DNA of 64,000 nucleotides from JALNYB01 sp963676235 (GTDB taxonomy: Archaea > Thermoplasmatota > Thermoplasmata > Methanomassiliicoccales > Methanomethylophilaceae): contig OY781044.1 of the NCBI GenBank assembly GCA_963676235.1, forward strand, positions 1-64,000. Reading direction: 5' to 3'. Shown here piece after piece: positions 27,775-35,869 of this stretch. How positions within the stretch are numbered: position 1 is the first letter of the stretch; each line of letters starts with the position of its first letter. The notes under the pieces are model-generated. The model did not search any database. It saw nothing but the letters and a program-made list of their open reading frames with translations, and had not been told where the DNA came from. A program made the position numbers and the translations under genes.

Positions 27775-28472
27775 ATGAAAACGCGCAATCAATTGATTGT
27801 AGTTATTTTAATCACCATCACATTCTGTGCCATCGTTGCAGTTTATGCTTTAGAAGGAGGTTCGGAAGATAACGGAAATAATGTTTCTTTTGTCATAGAT
27901 GAAGATGATGTGAGCATCTGTCAGGCAGAGAATTCTGAACGTACGGCGATGAGCTCTTATGATGCCAGAGCGGACCTGTTCGTGAAAAAAGCACTTTCTG
28001 ATGACGATTGTAATGGCGATGGAGTATCCACATTGGATAATTGCCTTAATGCCTTAAGGGATAGATGTCCTTCTGGAACTGATTTCCCGAGTTTTGTTCT
28101 TTCGTATCTGCAGGAGAATTTAGGATATGTTTCCGATCAAGAATTGTATCACTCTTTCGATTGGGCGGCATACCCAATAGAAACGCTATCGTTGAAAGAA
28201 GGAAACTGTGAGGATTTTGTTATACTGTTCGTTGCTCTTATGGAACGCGGAGGATATGATTGCGGGATAGCGTTATTCCACGATCATGCCGTGGCCATGA
28301 TCGCGATAGAATGCTACACATCTGTTAATTTTGTGGTTTATCGCCACTATATGACGAATGTGGATGATGAACATATTCTGCATTCGAAACCACAGAAAAT
28401 TGTCCTCCAACATATAATTTCGAGAAGTATTCTTCAACAGATATCTTATCTTTTGATATGACATCGACATGA
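27775..28472 (+). pseudogene. Frameshifted secreted transglutaminase-like protein
   Basis: ATG 27775 opens a frame with a signal anchor (QLIVVILITITFCAIVAVYA) and a transglutaminase-like core: catalytic Cys in EGNCEDFVILFVALMERGGYDC and His in HDHAVAMIAI. After DDEH (about 28373) the original frame turns into unrelated sequence and stops at 28461, whereas the next frame continues YSAFETTENCPPTYN, the expected strand after the catalytic His, and stops at 28472. One deleted base near 28373 explains this. The protein would be about 232 residues. Related in type to the intact transglutaminase at 38059-39156. Confidence 0.65.
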
Positions 28473-28740
28473 TTGTTCTTTTTATGTTAAAATTTGATTT
28501 TTTAATACATTGAAGTTGAAAAGAGTACTACGAGAATGTCTATATTTAATCGATTTAGAAGCGTTTTTCAATACTGTAATCTATCATTGCTACAATCCTC
28601 GCAATATAAATAATGTAAATTTATAATTCTGAATAATAAATTTGACGCATCTTGTTGTTAGTGTCAAATATATTCAATCATATGTTAAACTAAAAATACA
28701 TTAGGCCCATCCATTTGAGGATAGACCTTGGAAAAATAGT

Positions 28741-29130
28741 TTACTGATCTGATTTCCAAAGTTTATGAACGTTGCACAATTCCCATGCGATTATATTCTT
28801 CGCATCTGTTTTGAAGAATGCTTCGGGCTTGTCTCCGGGTTTCAAGAACTTTCTCATGATCATACCGTCTGCGCATATCTCGATGTATACGATATAATGC
28901 TCGGCGACCATCGGATGAGGTATCTCTTTCCCAACTTTTACAAGAACTCCCCCGTCCACTTTCTCGATATATGGGACATGTTTCTCTGTTTTGAAATCTG
29001 CAGTCTTGGGAATGAGCTCTTCCATGGGATTTCCGCAGCAGATCGGTGCAGGTCCATTCTCCGCGTAGAGTACCTCTACGACATTCTTACATTCAGAACA
29101 CATGTATACGGATCTCTTTTTCATTGCCAT
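28741..29130 (-). CDS. dfx: Desulfoferrodoxin (superoxide reductase)
   Basis: Reduces superoxide to peroxide without making oxygen, an oxygen-defence enzyme of anaerobes. The 129 residues carry an N-terminal desulforedoxin-type iron site (MCSECKN...PICCGNP) and a C-terminal superoxide-reductase domain with HVPYIE, HPMVAEHYIVYIEI and CNVHKLW, supplying the His ligands and the axial Cys. ATG 29130 has GGAGGAG upstream; the frame extends further to 29190 but without such support. Two iron sites make it a class I type. It stands alone, with AT-rich flanks. Confidence 0.94.
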   Translation of the reverse strand: MAMKKRSVYMCSECKNVVEVLYAENGPAPICCGNPMEELIPKTADFKTEKHVPYIEKVDGGVLVKVGKEIPHPMVAEHYIVYIEICADGMIMRKFLKPGDKPEAFFKTDAKNIIAWELCNVHKLWKSDQ

Positions 29131-29559
29131 TTGGTCTCCTCCATACTTAATCGGACTGCTACATATATAACTAATTCCTAAAAAGTCCATAATTATATCG
29201 TTTATAATTCAAATAATAGAGACAATAGGTATAAAAATACCTACAATCGATGTAATAGATCTTGATAAAACTAGGTGCTTCACTGCCATATTGTAAATCT
29301 ACATCAATATCTATCAGACTGTTCATGACAATTGCATCGATTCATCCAAAAATCATGATACTTCAGAAAACGGAGACTAAACACGTATTATGATGGAAAT
29401 GCGTTTCATATCGTTCATTGTAGGATTGATCGTAATGCTTACATCTATGAAAAAATCTGATTGGCCTAAACAGATATGCCCTCATAAGTGGGGCTTAAAC
29501 CCCGTTATATTTTTTTATTCCATGTAAAATCTTATATCATCGAAATCATACCTCGAAGT
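29131..29559. other. Intergenic region with a terminator-like hairpin
   Basis: About 430 AT-rich bases between divergent genes. It contains a GGGG-CTTAAA-CCCC hairpin (29490-29503) followed by GTTATATTTTTTT, which looks like a plus-strand terminator with no clear gene before it, or else overlaps the TATA region of the gene at 29560. A 44-codon frame at 29393-29527 is not convincing. Confidence 0.35.
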
Positions 29560-30198
29560 ATGGACATCCCGATATTCTATGCAGTCTATGACGAAGACGA
29601 GTCGATATACATCGGCCCAACAATTATCAAAGACGGCATACCTTCATTCACAGGAGAACTCGTACCCATAAAATCAATACCCAGGATGTCTCGCGATACA
29701 AGAGGAATCGTCATTATAGTCGATGTTAAAGGGCTGACCAGAAAGAACCTTGATGACCGTCTGCTCACAACGATTGACATTCCCGGAAGCGACATCTGGT
29801 ATCTTACACAGATAGATTCCTCCAGCGATGTTTTGGACGGATTCATGGGGAACGTCTCCAGACTCCTGATCCCGTATCACACATCTATATCAACAGCGAT
29901 GTTGAAAGATGTTTTCGGAATGTCGGATGATTGCATCCCGACCATCTTTGTATCCGATGATCTTGCACTATGTAGAGACGGCAAAAAAAGAAGATTATCC
30001 GATGTTGTAGAAGAAATGACAAACATTGGATTCACGAACACCATCGTATTGGACACGGACGGTTCCGTCAGAATAGAAGAATGGGAAGATATCCGTGCAA
30101 GATTTCCATCGGTCATACCTTATGTGGGAAACGGTACTAGTATCAATACTATCAAATCACTTATTTTTAAAGATATAATCATTGATCATCTTTACTGA
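29560..30198 (+). CDS. Protein of unknown function, possibly HisA-like barrel
   Basis: 212 residues from ATG 29560; the frame extends to 29488 but that part would span the hairpin and promoter. It alternates strands and helices in a TIM-barrel-like way (GIVIIVDVKGLTRKNLD, DIWYLTQI, RLLIPYH, TIFVSDDLA, GFTNTIVLDTDGS). The pattern recalls HisA/HisF-related proteins of unknown function in methanogens, but no catalytic residue can be placed with confidence. Its last 20 nt overlap the convergent flavoprotein gene. Confidence 0.7.
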   Translation: MDIPIFYAVYDEDESIYIGPTIIKDGIPSFTGELVPIKSIPRMSRDTRGIVIIVDVKGLTRKNLDDRLLTTIDIPGSDIWYLTQIDSSSDVLDGFMGNVSRLLIPYHTSISTAMLKDVFGMSDDCIPTIFVSDDLALCRDGKKRRLSDVVEEMTNIGFTNTIVLDTDGSVRIEEWEDIRARFPSVIPYVGNGTSINTIKSLIFKDIIIDHLY

Positions 30199-30727
30199 TG
30201 GTCGTTGCAAGTTCTTTTCCGAAATCATAGGACAAATTCAAAACATCCTCTGTTTTGATCGAATCCGTATCGGAGATCTTCAATTCTCCTACCCATTGCA
30301 TCTCGGTCGTTATTCCGAACGCCTTGAAGATCGATATCGTGTTGCTGAACTTGGGCTCTGCACTTCCACCGCACATAAGGCCCGCAACATATTTTGGATG
30401 CTTTCCTTTCTTGAACCAATACGGCTGAAAACGATCTATCACCATTTTTATTATCGATGTGGGTCCACTGAAACGAATAGGAGTGGCAAGTATCAAAAGA
30501 TCTGCATCTTCGAATCTTTCGTATATCTGGAACATATCATCTTTCAGAACGCATTTACCGTAAGTGTCACAAAGATGGCAGCCTGTACAGTGTTTGATAT
30601 TAAGATCCAAAGGATAGATTATCTCGGAATCGATGTTTTTAGACCGCATACCTTCAGCAGTCGCCCTGCACATCTCAGCAGTAAAGCCGTCCTTATTCCC
30701 GCTTCCGCAGATAATTAGGGCCTTCAT
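30179..30727 (-). CDS. Flavodoxin-fold iron-sulfur flavoprotein / NADPH-dependent FMN reductase family
   Basis: 182 residues. Starts with a flavodoxin-like strand and FMN loop (ALIICGSGNKDGFT), followed by the compact cysteine motif CTGCHLCDTYGKC (about residues 47-59), then ATPIRFSGPTSIIKMVIDR for flavin binding. This matches archaeal iron-sulfur flavoproteins (Isf) of methanogens, which carry electrons to ferredoxin partners or reduce oxygen species. Divergent from egsA with a 61-nt gap. Exact partner unknown. Confidence 0.85.
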   Translation of the reverse strand: MKALIICGSGNKDGFTAEMCRATAEGMRSKNIDSEIIYPLDLNIKHCTGCHLCDTYGKCVLKDDMFQIYERFEDADLLILATPIRFSGPTSIIKMVIDRFQPYWFKKGKHPKYVAGLMCGGSAEPKFSNTISIFKAFGITTEMQWVGELKISDTDSIKTEDVLNLSYDFGKELATTISKDDQ

Positions 30728-30788
30728 TGATAATTTATACGGACTGTATGCTTTTATATCTTCTTGACAATTAAGGAAGGATAATCAG

Positions 30789-31865
30789 ATGGATGCAATG
30801 GATGAATTTACAAAAGCCAAACAAATGGATTTTCCCAGAAGTGTTCTGATCGGACATGATGTCCTCCTGCAAACCGCAGATCTGTGTAAATCACTACAAT
30901 TCGGAAAGAATGGTCTGATAATAACCGGCGATAATACATATAAAGCCGCTGGAAAGACCGTTGAAGAACTTTTATCCGATAAGAAATACAACATATGCAC
31001 GATACTCACAAATGATGCTACCGAAGCCAATGTAGATGATGTCTGCAAAAGAGCAAAGGAAGATAAAGCTAGATTCTTACTTGCTGTAGGCGGAGGAAGC
31101 AAGATAGATATAACGAAACTTGCTGCAAAGAAACTCAAGATCCCTTTTGTAAGCATACCTACATCAGTATCTCATGACGGCATCGCGTCAGACAGAGCGT
31201 CACTTAAATCTGATCTCGGACCTAGATCTGTCGAAGCGATATCTCCTACAGGTATCATTGCGGACACAGCGATCATTAATGCCGCTCCATTCCGCTACCT
31301 GGCATCAGGCTGCGCAGATGTCATTTCGAATCTGACGGCATTGAAAGATTGGGAATTCGCCAACAGAATGAAAAATGTTGAGATAAGCAGTTCCGCATAC
31401 ATATTATCAGAATACGCAGCTGAAAACATAATTAGTAATTGCAAACTAATAAGACCGAATATCGAAGAGAGCGTCTGGATGACGATGAGACCTATAATCG
31501 CTTCCGGAGTTTCAATGTGCATCGCAGGCAACTCGAGACCTACAAGCGGTTCCGAACATATGTTCTCCCATGCGGTAGACCTAATGTGCCCTGGAAGGGC
31601 ACTTCACGGCGAACAATGCGGCGTAGGTTGCATCATGATGATGCAATTACACGGCGGAGATTGGAAAAGAATCAGGAGTGCATTAGCCGAGATCGGCGCA
31701 CCCACGACTGGAAAACAACTTGGACTGACAGATGAAGAAGTGATAAATGCACTCGTGGCTGCCAAGGACATCAGAAAGGACAGATTCACCATTCTCGGAG
31801 ATAACGGACTTACCAGAAAAGCTGCAGAGAATTTAGCAATAAAAACCGGTGTTATCGAGGGATAA
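30789..31865 (+). CDS. egsA: sn-Glycerol-1-phosphate dehydrogenase
   Basis: Reduces dihydroxyacetone phosphate to sn-glycerol 1-phosphate, the stereo-specific backbone of archaeal lipids and thus a marker of Archaea. The 358 residues show AVGGGSKIDITKLAA, IPFVSIPTSVSHDGIASDRAS and the zinc-binding SGSEHMFSHAVD and ALHGEQCGVG. GGAAGG precedes the ATG; TTTTATATC upstream is the likely TATA box. UPF0179 follows 1 nt after the stop. Confidence 0.96.
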   Translation: MDAMDEFTKAKQMDFPRSVLIGHDVLLQTADLCKSLQFGKNGLIITGDNTYKAAGKTVEELLSDKKYNICTILTNDATEANVDDVCKRAKEDKARFLLAVGGGSKIDITKLAAKKLKIPFVSIPTSVSHDGIASDRASLKSDLGPRSVEAISPTGIIADTAIINAAPFRYLASGCADVISNLTALKDWEFANRMKNVEISSSAYILSEYAAENIISNCKLIRPNIEESVWMTMRPIIASGVSMCIAGNSRPTSGSEHMFSHAVDLMCPGRALHGEQCGVGCIMMMQLHGGDWKRIRSALAEIGAPTTGKQLGLTDEEVINALVAAKDIRKDRFTILGDNGLTRKAAENLAIKTGVIEG

Positions 31866-31866
31866 A

Positions 31867-32292
31867 ATGGTATTAATTACTCTGATCGGAGAACCTTTAG
31901 CCGAAGTAGGCAAAAAGTTCTATTACATGGGACCGCAAACCGAATGCAAAGAATGTAGACTTAGAGCAGTCTGTTTCAATCTTGAACAAGGATCTATGTA
32001 CGAGATCACCAAAATCAGAGATCAAGTACACGATTGTATTGCGACGGAAGATCTAGTACATGTCGTTGAAGTGCAGAAAATATCCACTTCTGCAGCAGTT
32101 CCGAAAAAATTCGCTATCAATGGTAGCGTGATAACATTCCAGGCACCAAAATGCGAACAATTGGGATGCAAGAACTATCAAAGCTGTCACCCTGTCGGAA
32201 TAGAAGATGGAAGAAAGAGTTCTGTTGTAGAGATAATCGGAGATACGGAATGCCCCATTGGGGAGAAAATAGTTTTAGTTAAGATAATCTGA
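31867..32292 (+). CDS. UPF0179 family cysteine-rich protein
   Basis: 141 residues with two four-Cys clusters, CKECRLRAVC (about 29-38) followed by a distant Cys, and CEQLGCKNYQSCHP (about 97-110), matching the archaeal UPF0179 family. The cysteines suggest a metal or iron-sulfur site, but the function is unknown. The ATG at 31867 directly follows the egsA stop and gives the family N-terminus MVLITLIGEPLAEVGKKF; the frame extends six codons further upstream. Co-transcribed with egsA. Confidence 0.88.
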   Translation: MVLITLIGEPLAEVGKKFYYMGPQTECKECRLRAVCFNLEQGSMYEITKIRDQVHDCIATEDLVHVVEVQKISTSAAVPKKFAINGSVITFQAPKCEQLGCKNYQSCHPVGIEDGRKSSVVEIIGDTECPIGEKIVLVKII

Positions 32293-32300
32293 TCTGAAGA

Positions 32301-33215
32301 TCAGAATTTCTCGCCTGTGATCCTCTCATACATATCGATGTAAAGCTTGCTTACACGATCGATTATGTCCTGAGGCAATGCAGGTATGTCTGGTTCAGGC
32401 TTACCTGCTTCACGAGCTGCATAGAGCTTTCCGTGATATCCTGTCTCACGGTAATACTGACGTACAAACTCCTTTGACAGTTCTACGATATTTCCTTTAG
32501 CGTACTCTTCAGAGTCCCACCAACGATCCTCATCAAGGGTTCCAAAAGTATCGACGACCATAAGGTGACGCTGTTTGTCGTATCCAAACTCTTTCTTTCC
32601 GTCACAGTGAATTAAATTGCGCTTCGCAGCCTCTTTTGCAATGATATTGTCTATCTTGAGAACTGTATCCATGATCTCTTTGTACTCTGCATCAGATAGC
32701 CCTGCCATCTTCTTTGCTTCTGCATCAGTAAGATTCATATCTGTGGCTTCAAGCTTTGTTGTGGACTCTAGATAAGGTGTAGGAAGTTTTTCTCCGTATT
32801 TTACTACATGATCCTCCGGAAATCCTAGATCCTTTGCTGTGATCTTGCCTGCTTTCACACGATCCATAAGTGACCCTGCTGCATAATGCCTGCAGATGAC
32901 CTCCAACGGGATAAGATAATTGACGGTCTTTTCATTGATCTTGCTGTAATCTCTGATGATATTGACCCTCTCTACTCTCATTCTGTCGGATGCTGGCTCA
33001 TCGATGTAATGGTTTCTAATGCCATTCTTGGACAAGATATTGAACCAATACTTTGCGGTCCTGCAAAGGGTTTCTCCCTTGTGTGGTACCGTTGACGGAA
33101 TTATCTTATCAAAAACTGAAATTTTATCCGTATACGCGAACTCAAGCGTGTTCTCGTCTACAAGATAGACCTCTTTGACTTTTCCGGTCATTATGTGTTC
33201 CATGAAAGGGTTCAT
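32301..33215 (-). CDS. purC: SAICAR synthase (phosphoribosylaminoimidazole-succinocarboxamide synthase)
   Basis: Ligates aspartate to CAIR in purine synthesis. 304 residues, the longer class of PurC. Motifs: GKVKEVYLVDENTLEFAYTDKISVFD, PLEVICRHYAAGSLMDRV, IDNIIAKEAAKRNLIHCDGKKEFG and VVDTFGTLDEDRWW. The start chosen gives MNPFMEHIMTGKVKEV; internal ATGs at the fifth and ninth codons are alternatives. It lies 19 nt downstream of the E1-like gene, on the same strand, so may be in the NAD-gene operon. Confidence 0.95.
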   Translation of the reverse strand: MNPFMEHIMTGKVKEVYLVDENTLEFAYTDKISVFDKIIPSTVPHKGETLCRTAKYWFNILSKNGIRNHYIDEPASDRMRVERVNIIRDYSKINEKTVNYLIPLEVICRHYAAGSLMDRVKAGKITAKDLGFPEDHVVKYGEKLPTPYLESTTKLEATDMNLTDAEAKKMAGLSDAEYKEIMDTVLKIDNIIAKEAAKRNLIHCDGKKEFGYDKQRHLMVVDTFGTLDEDRWWDSEEYAKGNIVELSKEFVRQYYRETGYHGKLYAAREAGKPEPDIPALPQDIIDRVSKLYIDMYERITGEKF

Positions 33216-33234
33216 TGAATAGAGATATTAATAT

Positions 33235-33945
33235 TCAGTGAATGCCACAGACCCTGCATGCAGGATCCTTTTGAAGTTCTATCACTTCGTAGAAATTACT
33301 TTCCATGTCTGCAACCAACAATTTACCTATCAGTGTTTCCCCAACGCCAGTTATGAGTTTGATCACTTCCAAAGCTTCGGCAGAACCTATTTCCGATACT
33401 GCGGCACCTACCGACGGCATCGGTCTATTGAAATTGTTCACTGTCTTTAGGATGCACTCCAAACATGGCGTTACATTAGGCACGACCACAGTCACCTGAC
33501 CCTGATATCCACATACTCCTCCGTGCACAAGGATCTTATTGGAATCAACAGAATATCTGTTCAGTATTTTCCTAGCAGGTATACTGTCCAGACAATCCAC
33601 AAGGATATCGCATCTGCTCAGGAATTCCTTTGCATTATCTGCATCCAGGTCCTTAGGATGACATATTACAGAACAATCAGGATTCAACGATCTTATCCAT
33701 ATCGAAGCAAGGTCTACTTTGCTCTCTTTCTGCCCTTCGTGATACACAAACTGTCTGTTGAGATTCGTGATATCCGGATGATCCCCGTCTATCAGAACAA
33801 GAGTTCCCACTCCTGCAGAAGCCAACGCAGTGATTACAGAAGAACCCAGCCCTCCGCAACCGATTATACCTACAGTGGCTTCACTGAGTTTCTTCTGACC
33901 TTCATCCCCGAATATCAGTTTTTGACGATCATATCTGGATGTCAA
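33235..33945 (-). CDS. HesA/MoeB/ThiF-family E1-like adenylyltransferase
   Basis: 236 residues. Adenylates the C-terminus of a ubiquitin-like sulfur carrier (such as MoaD, SAMP or ThiS types). Motifs: RYDRQKLIFGDEGQ, GIIGCGGLGSS nucleotide loop, LIDGDHPDITNLNRQ, DCLDSIPARKILN, and the zinc-binding pairs PCLECIL and CRVCGIH at the C-terminus. The start is TTG at 33945, whose TTGA overlaps the pncC stop; no ATG or GTG is available near the family N-terminus. Partner could be a molybdopterin or tRNA-thiolation carrier; unlike the thiF at 1723 it is of the zinc-bearing MoeB type. Confidence 0.88.
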   Translation of the reverse strand: MTSRYDRQKLIFGDEGQKKLSEATVGIIGCGGLGSSVITALASAGVGTLVLIDGDHPDITNLNRQFVYHEGQKESKVDLASIWIRSLNPDCSVICHPKDLDADNAKEFLSRCDILVDCLDSIPARKILNRYSVDSNKILVHGGVCGYQGQVTVVVPNVTPCLECILKTVNNFNRPMPSVGAAVSEIGSAEALEVIKLITGVGETLIGKLLVADMESNFYEVIELQKDPACRVCGIH

Positions 33946-34421
33946 GGAGACCCCTCTATGAATGAGATCAACATCTCACATGCCGTATCTGCAGTTGAAT
34001 TACGGATCCTTTCACGATCGCCACTGAACACCATTCTCTGAACATGCGTCCTTTTTCCATCCGATACAGCCATGTAGACAAGACCTACGGGCTTCTCCTG
34101 ACTTCCTCCGTCCGGTCCTGCGATACCTGTCACTGAGATCGAATAATCTGCTTTATAGAGTAATCTTACTCCTTCTGCCATCTCTTTTGCGGTTTGTTCG
34201 CTTACGGCTCCATACTTTACTAGCGTTTCATGTGATACTTTGAGAATATCCTCTTTGGATTCATTGCAATATGTGACCGCACTTCCCAAAAAGAACTTGG
34301 AAGCGCCGGGAAGATCTGTAAGATGAGAACCTATCATTCCGCCTGTGCAAGATTCCGCTATGGCCACCGTGGATCCACATTCTGTTAATAGGCGGGATAG
34401 GTTGTCTGCCGAAAGCGACAG
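33942..34421 (-). CDS. pncC: CinA-type nicotinamide-nucleotide amidohydrolase (PncC)
   Basis: Hydrolyses nicotinamide mononucleotide to nicotinate mononucleotide and ammonia. The 159 residues show AIAESCTGGMIGSHLTD with the catalytic Ser, FLGSAVTYCNESKEDIL, ISVTGIAGPDGGS and VGLVYMAV. Start is unusual: the only ATG (34478) would put 19 residues inside nadM, out of line with the family. CTG at 34421, directly after the nadM stop and 9 nt after GGAGG, gives the expected N-terminus. This start is inference. Stop overlaps the E1-like gene. Confidence 0.85.
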   Translation of the reverse strand: MSLSADNLSRLLTECGSTVAIAESCTGGMIGSHLTDLPGASKFFLGSAVTYCNESKEDILKVSHETLVKYGAVSEQTAKEMAEGVRLLYKADYSISVTGIAGPDGGSQEKPVGLVYMAVSDGKRTHVQRMVFSGDRERIRNSTADTACEMLISFIEGSP

Positions 34422-34422
34422 C

Positions 34423-34959
34423 TTACTCCCCCTCCGCTTTTGAGATCTCCAATATCCTGCCGACCCCGTCGATATCATCGATTACCTCCGAAACCGACTT
34501 AGGAACAAGAGACCGCCAATCCTCGCCGGCAATCATCCTCCTCCTTATTTCTGTACCTGAATAAACATCTCTGCTGTACAAAGGCGATGCCCTGACTTCA
34601 TACCCAGCCTCTGTGAAAAGACGTTTTGTAAACGGATTATTGCTGTATACGCGCGAAAAGGGAGGCGACATTGAAACCACATGTGCCACCCAAACAGAAT
34701 ATCTGTTTAAGTCTTCGATCGGCACTATGCAATAGTTATCTATATTGTCGGCCTTCAAAGCCTCATCCATCATGAGATATCTCTCACCTGCGGTGAAAGG
34801 ATTGTCTTTCTCATGAGAATACTGCGCACTTCCGATACCTATCGTAAGATTGTCGGATTCTTCTGCACACTTGCGGATAACTTCCATGTGTCCGTTGTGC
34901 AACGGTTGAAATCTTCCGATTACTAAGGAGTGGTCTCCGAAGTCATGCTTATAAGCCAT
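34423..34959 (-). CDS. nadM: Nicotinamide-nucleotide adenylyltransferase, archaeal type
   Basis: Makes NAD from nicotinamide mononucleotide and ATP. The 178 residues have GRFQPLHNGHMEVI (the HxGH nucleotidyltransferase site), GSAQYSHEKDNPFTAGER, YSNNPFTKRLF and GTEIRRRM, all typical of archaeal NadM. It heads a run nadM-pncC-E1-purC on the minus strand, the first three tightly spaced. Together with pncC it handles NMN recycling. Confidence 0.95.
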   Translation of the reverse strand: MAYKHDFGDHSLVIGRFQPLHNGHMEVIRKCAEESDNLTIGIGSAQYSHEKDNPFTAGERYLMMDEALKADNIDNYCIVPIEDLNRYSVWVAHVVSMSPPFSRVYSNNPFTKRLFTEAGYEVRASPLYSRDVYSGTEIRRRMIAGEDWRSLVPKSVSEVIDDIDGVGRILEISKAEGE

Positions 34960-35049
34960 ACTCCCCCCTATCAGTTCATGAAATAAAAGTATCTTTGTCT
35001 GAAATATAAAAAATAGTGATTTTATATTATGTAATGTGCATTCTGACCT

Positions 35050-35817
35050 ATGAACAATACTGATGAACTATATGACAAGATCAAGATCTTAGCTAGAAGT
35101 CTCGGAATCGTTGACATAGGTATAGCCGATGCAAAACTTTGGAATACGGATCCTCTGGTAAGCAGCAGGATCAAGACCACGGGAAGGCCCGAATCGATAT
35201 TGCCTACTGCAAAAAGTGTCATTGTGATAGGCATACCGATCCAACGGGCAATAATTGAAACTGCACCATCGATCAGTTATGCAAACGCCTACAAGAACGT
35301 AAACACAATGTTGGATCAGATAACTGAGAGAATATCCCTTGAACTGAATATCTTAGGATACGATTCTATATACATTCCGAGAGACGGATATCATGGCATA
35401 GAAGGACTGAAAGATTCGCCTTCAGCTTTCTTTTCCCACAGACATGCGGCATATCTTGCAGGATTGGGCACATTTGGAATGAATAACGTCATTCTTACCA
35501 AAAAGTACGGCCCCAGGATCAGATTCTCGTCTGTAATAACAACGGCTGAACTTCCATCTGATTCCCCTATGACAGAAGAACTGTGCATAAAATGCAAGAA
35601 ATGCACGAAAGTATGTCCTGTCTCAGCTGTTTCGGATCAGATGTATCCTTCGAAAATAACAAAGAAAGAACTCTGCATCGATTTTGCGGCAGAACTCGCT
35701 AAAAAAGGAATATCTCCATGCGGAGCATGCATACGTGTCTGCCCAGTGGGACTTGATAGAGATTCACCTATACCAACAGATGAAGCGAAAGAACTCATTC
35801 GGAGTTATGTGAAATAA
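35050..35817 (+). CDS. QueG-like iron-sulfur protein
   Basis: 255 residues. The N-terminal half resembles epoxyqueuosine reductase QueG and related corrinoid-dependent or ferredoxin proteins (GIVDIGIADAKLW, SPSAFFSHRHAAYLAGLGTFGMNN), and the C-terminal part has two 4Fe-4S motifs, CIKCKKCTKVCP and CGACIRVCP. It is shorter than true QueG (about 350) and archaea do not make queuosine in tRNA, so it is likely an electron-transfer or reductive protein of another pathway. Substrate unknown. Divergent from nadM and convergent with lonB. Confidence 0.78.
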   Translation: MNNTDELYDKIKILARSLGIVDIGIADAKLWNTDPLVSSRIKTTGRPESILPTAKSVIVIGIPIQRAIIETAPSISYANAYKNVNTMLDQITERISLELNILGYDSIYIPRDGYHGIEGLKDSPSAFFSHRHAAYLAGLGTFGMNNVILTKKYGPRIRFSSVITTAELPSDSPMTEELCIKCKKCTKVCPVSAVSDQMYPSKITKKELCIDFAAELAKKGISPCGACIRVCPVGLDRDSPIPTDEAKELIRSYVK

Positions 35818-35827
35818 AAAAATTACT

Positions 35828-35851
35828 ATTTGCCCGGATGACCGGGCAAAT
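35828..35851. terminator. 10-bp hairpin between convergent genes
   Basis: ATTTGCCCGG and CCGGGCAAAT flank ATGA. It sits 10 nt after the QueG-like stop and 18 nt from the lonB stop, with A/T-rich sequence on both sides, so it can serve as a bidirectional terminator. Confidence 0.7.
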
Positions 35852-35869
35852 AAATGAAAATTAATATGT

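Noticed and set aside
27990..28080. Dockerin-like CNGDGVSTLDNC in the broken transglutaminase gene
   Set aside because: Only one loop is present, spacing is wrong and there is no second calcium loop or helix as in true dockerins.
29393..29527. 44-codon frame with one hydrophobic block
   Set aside because: It runs through a terminator-like hairpin and has no support beyond length.
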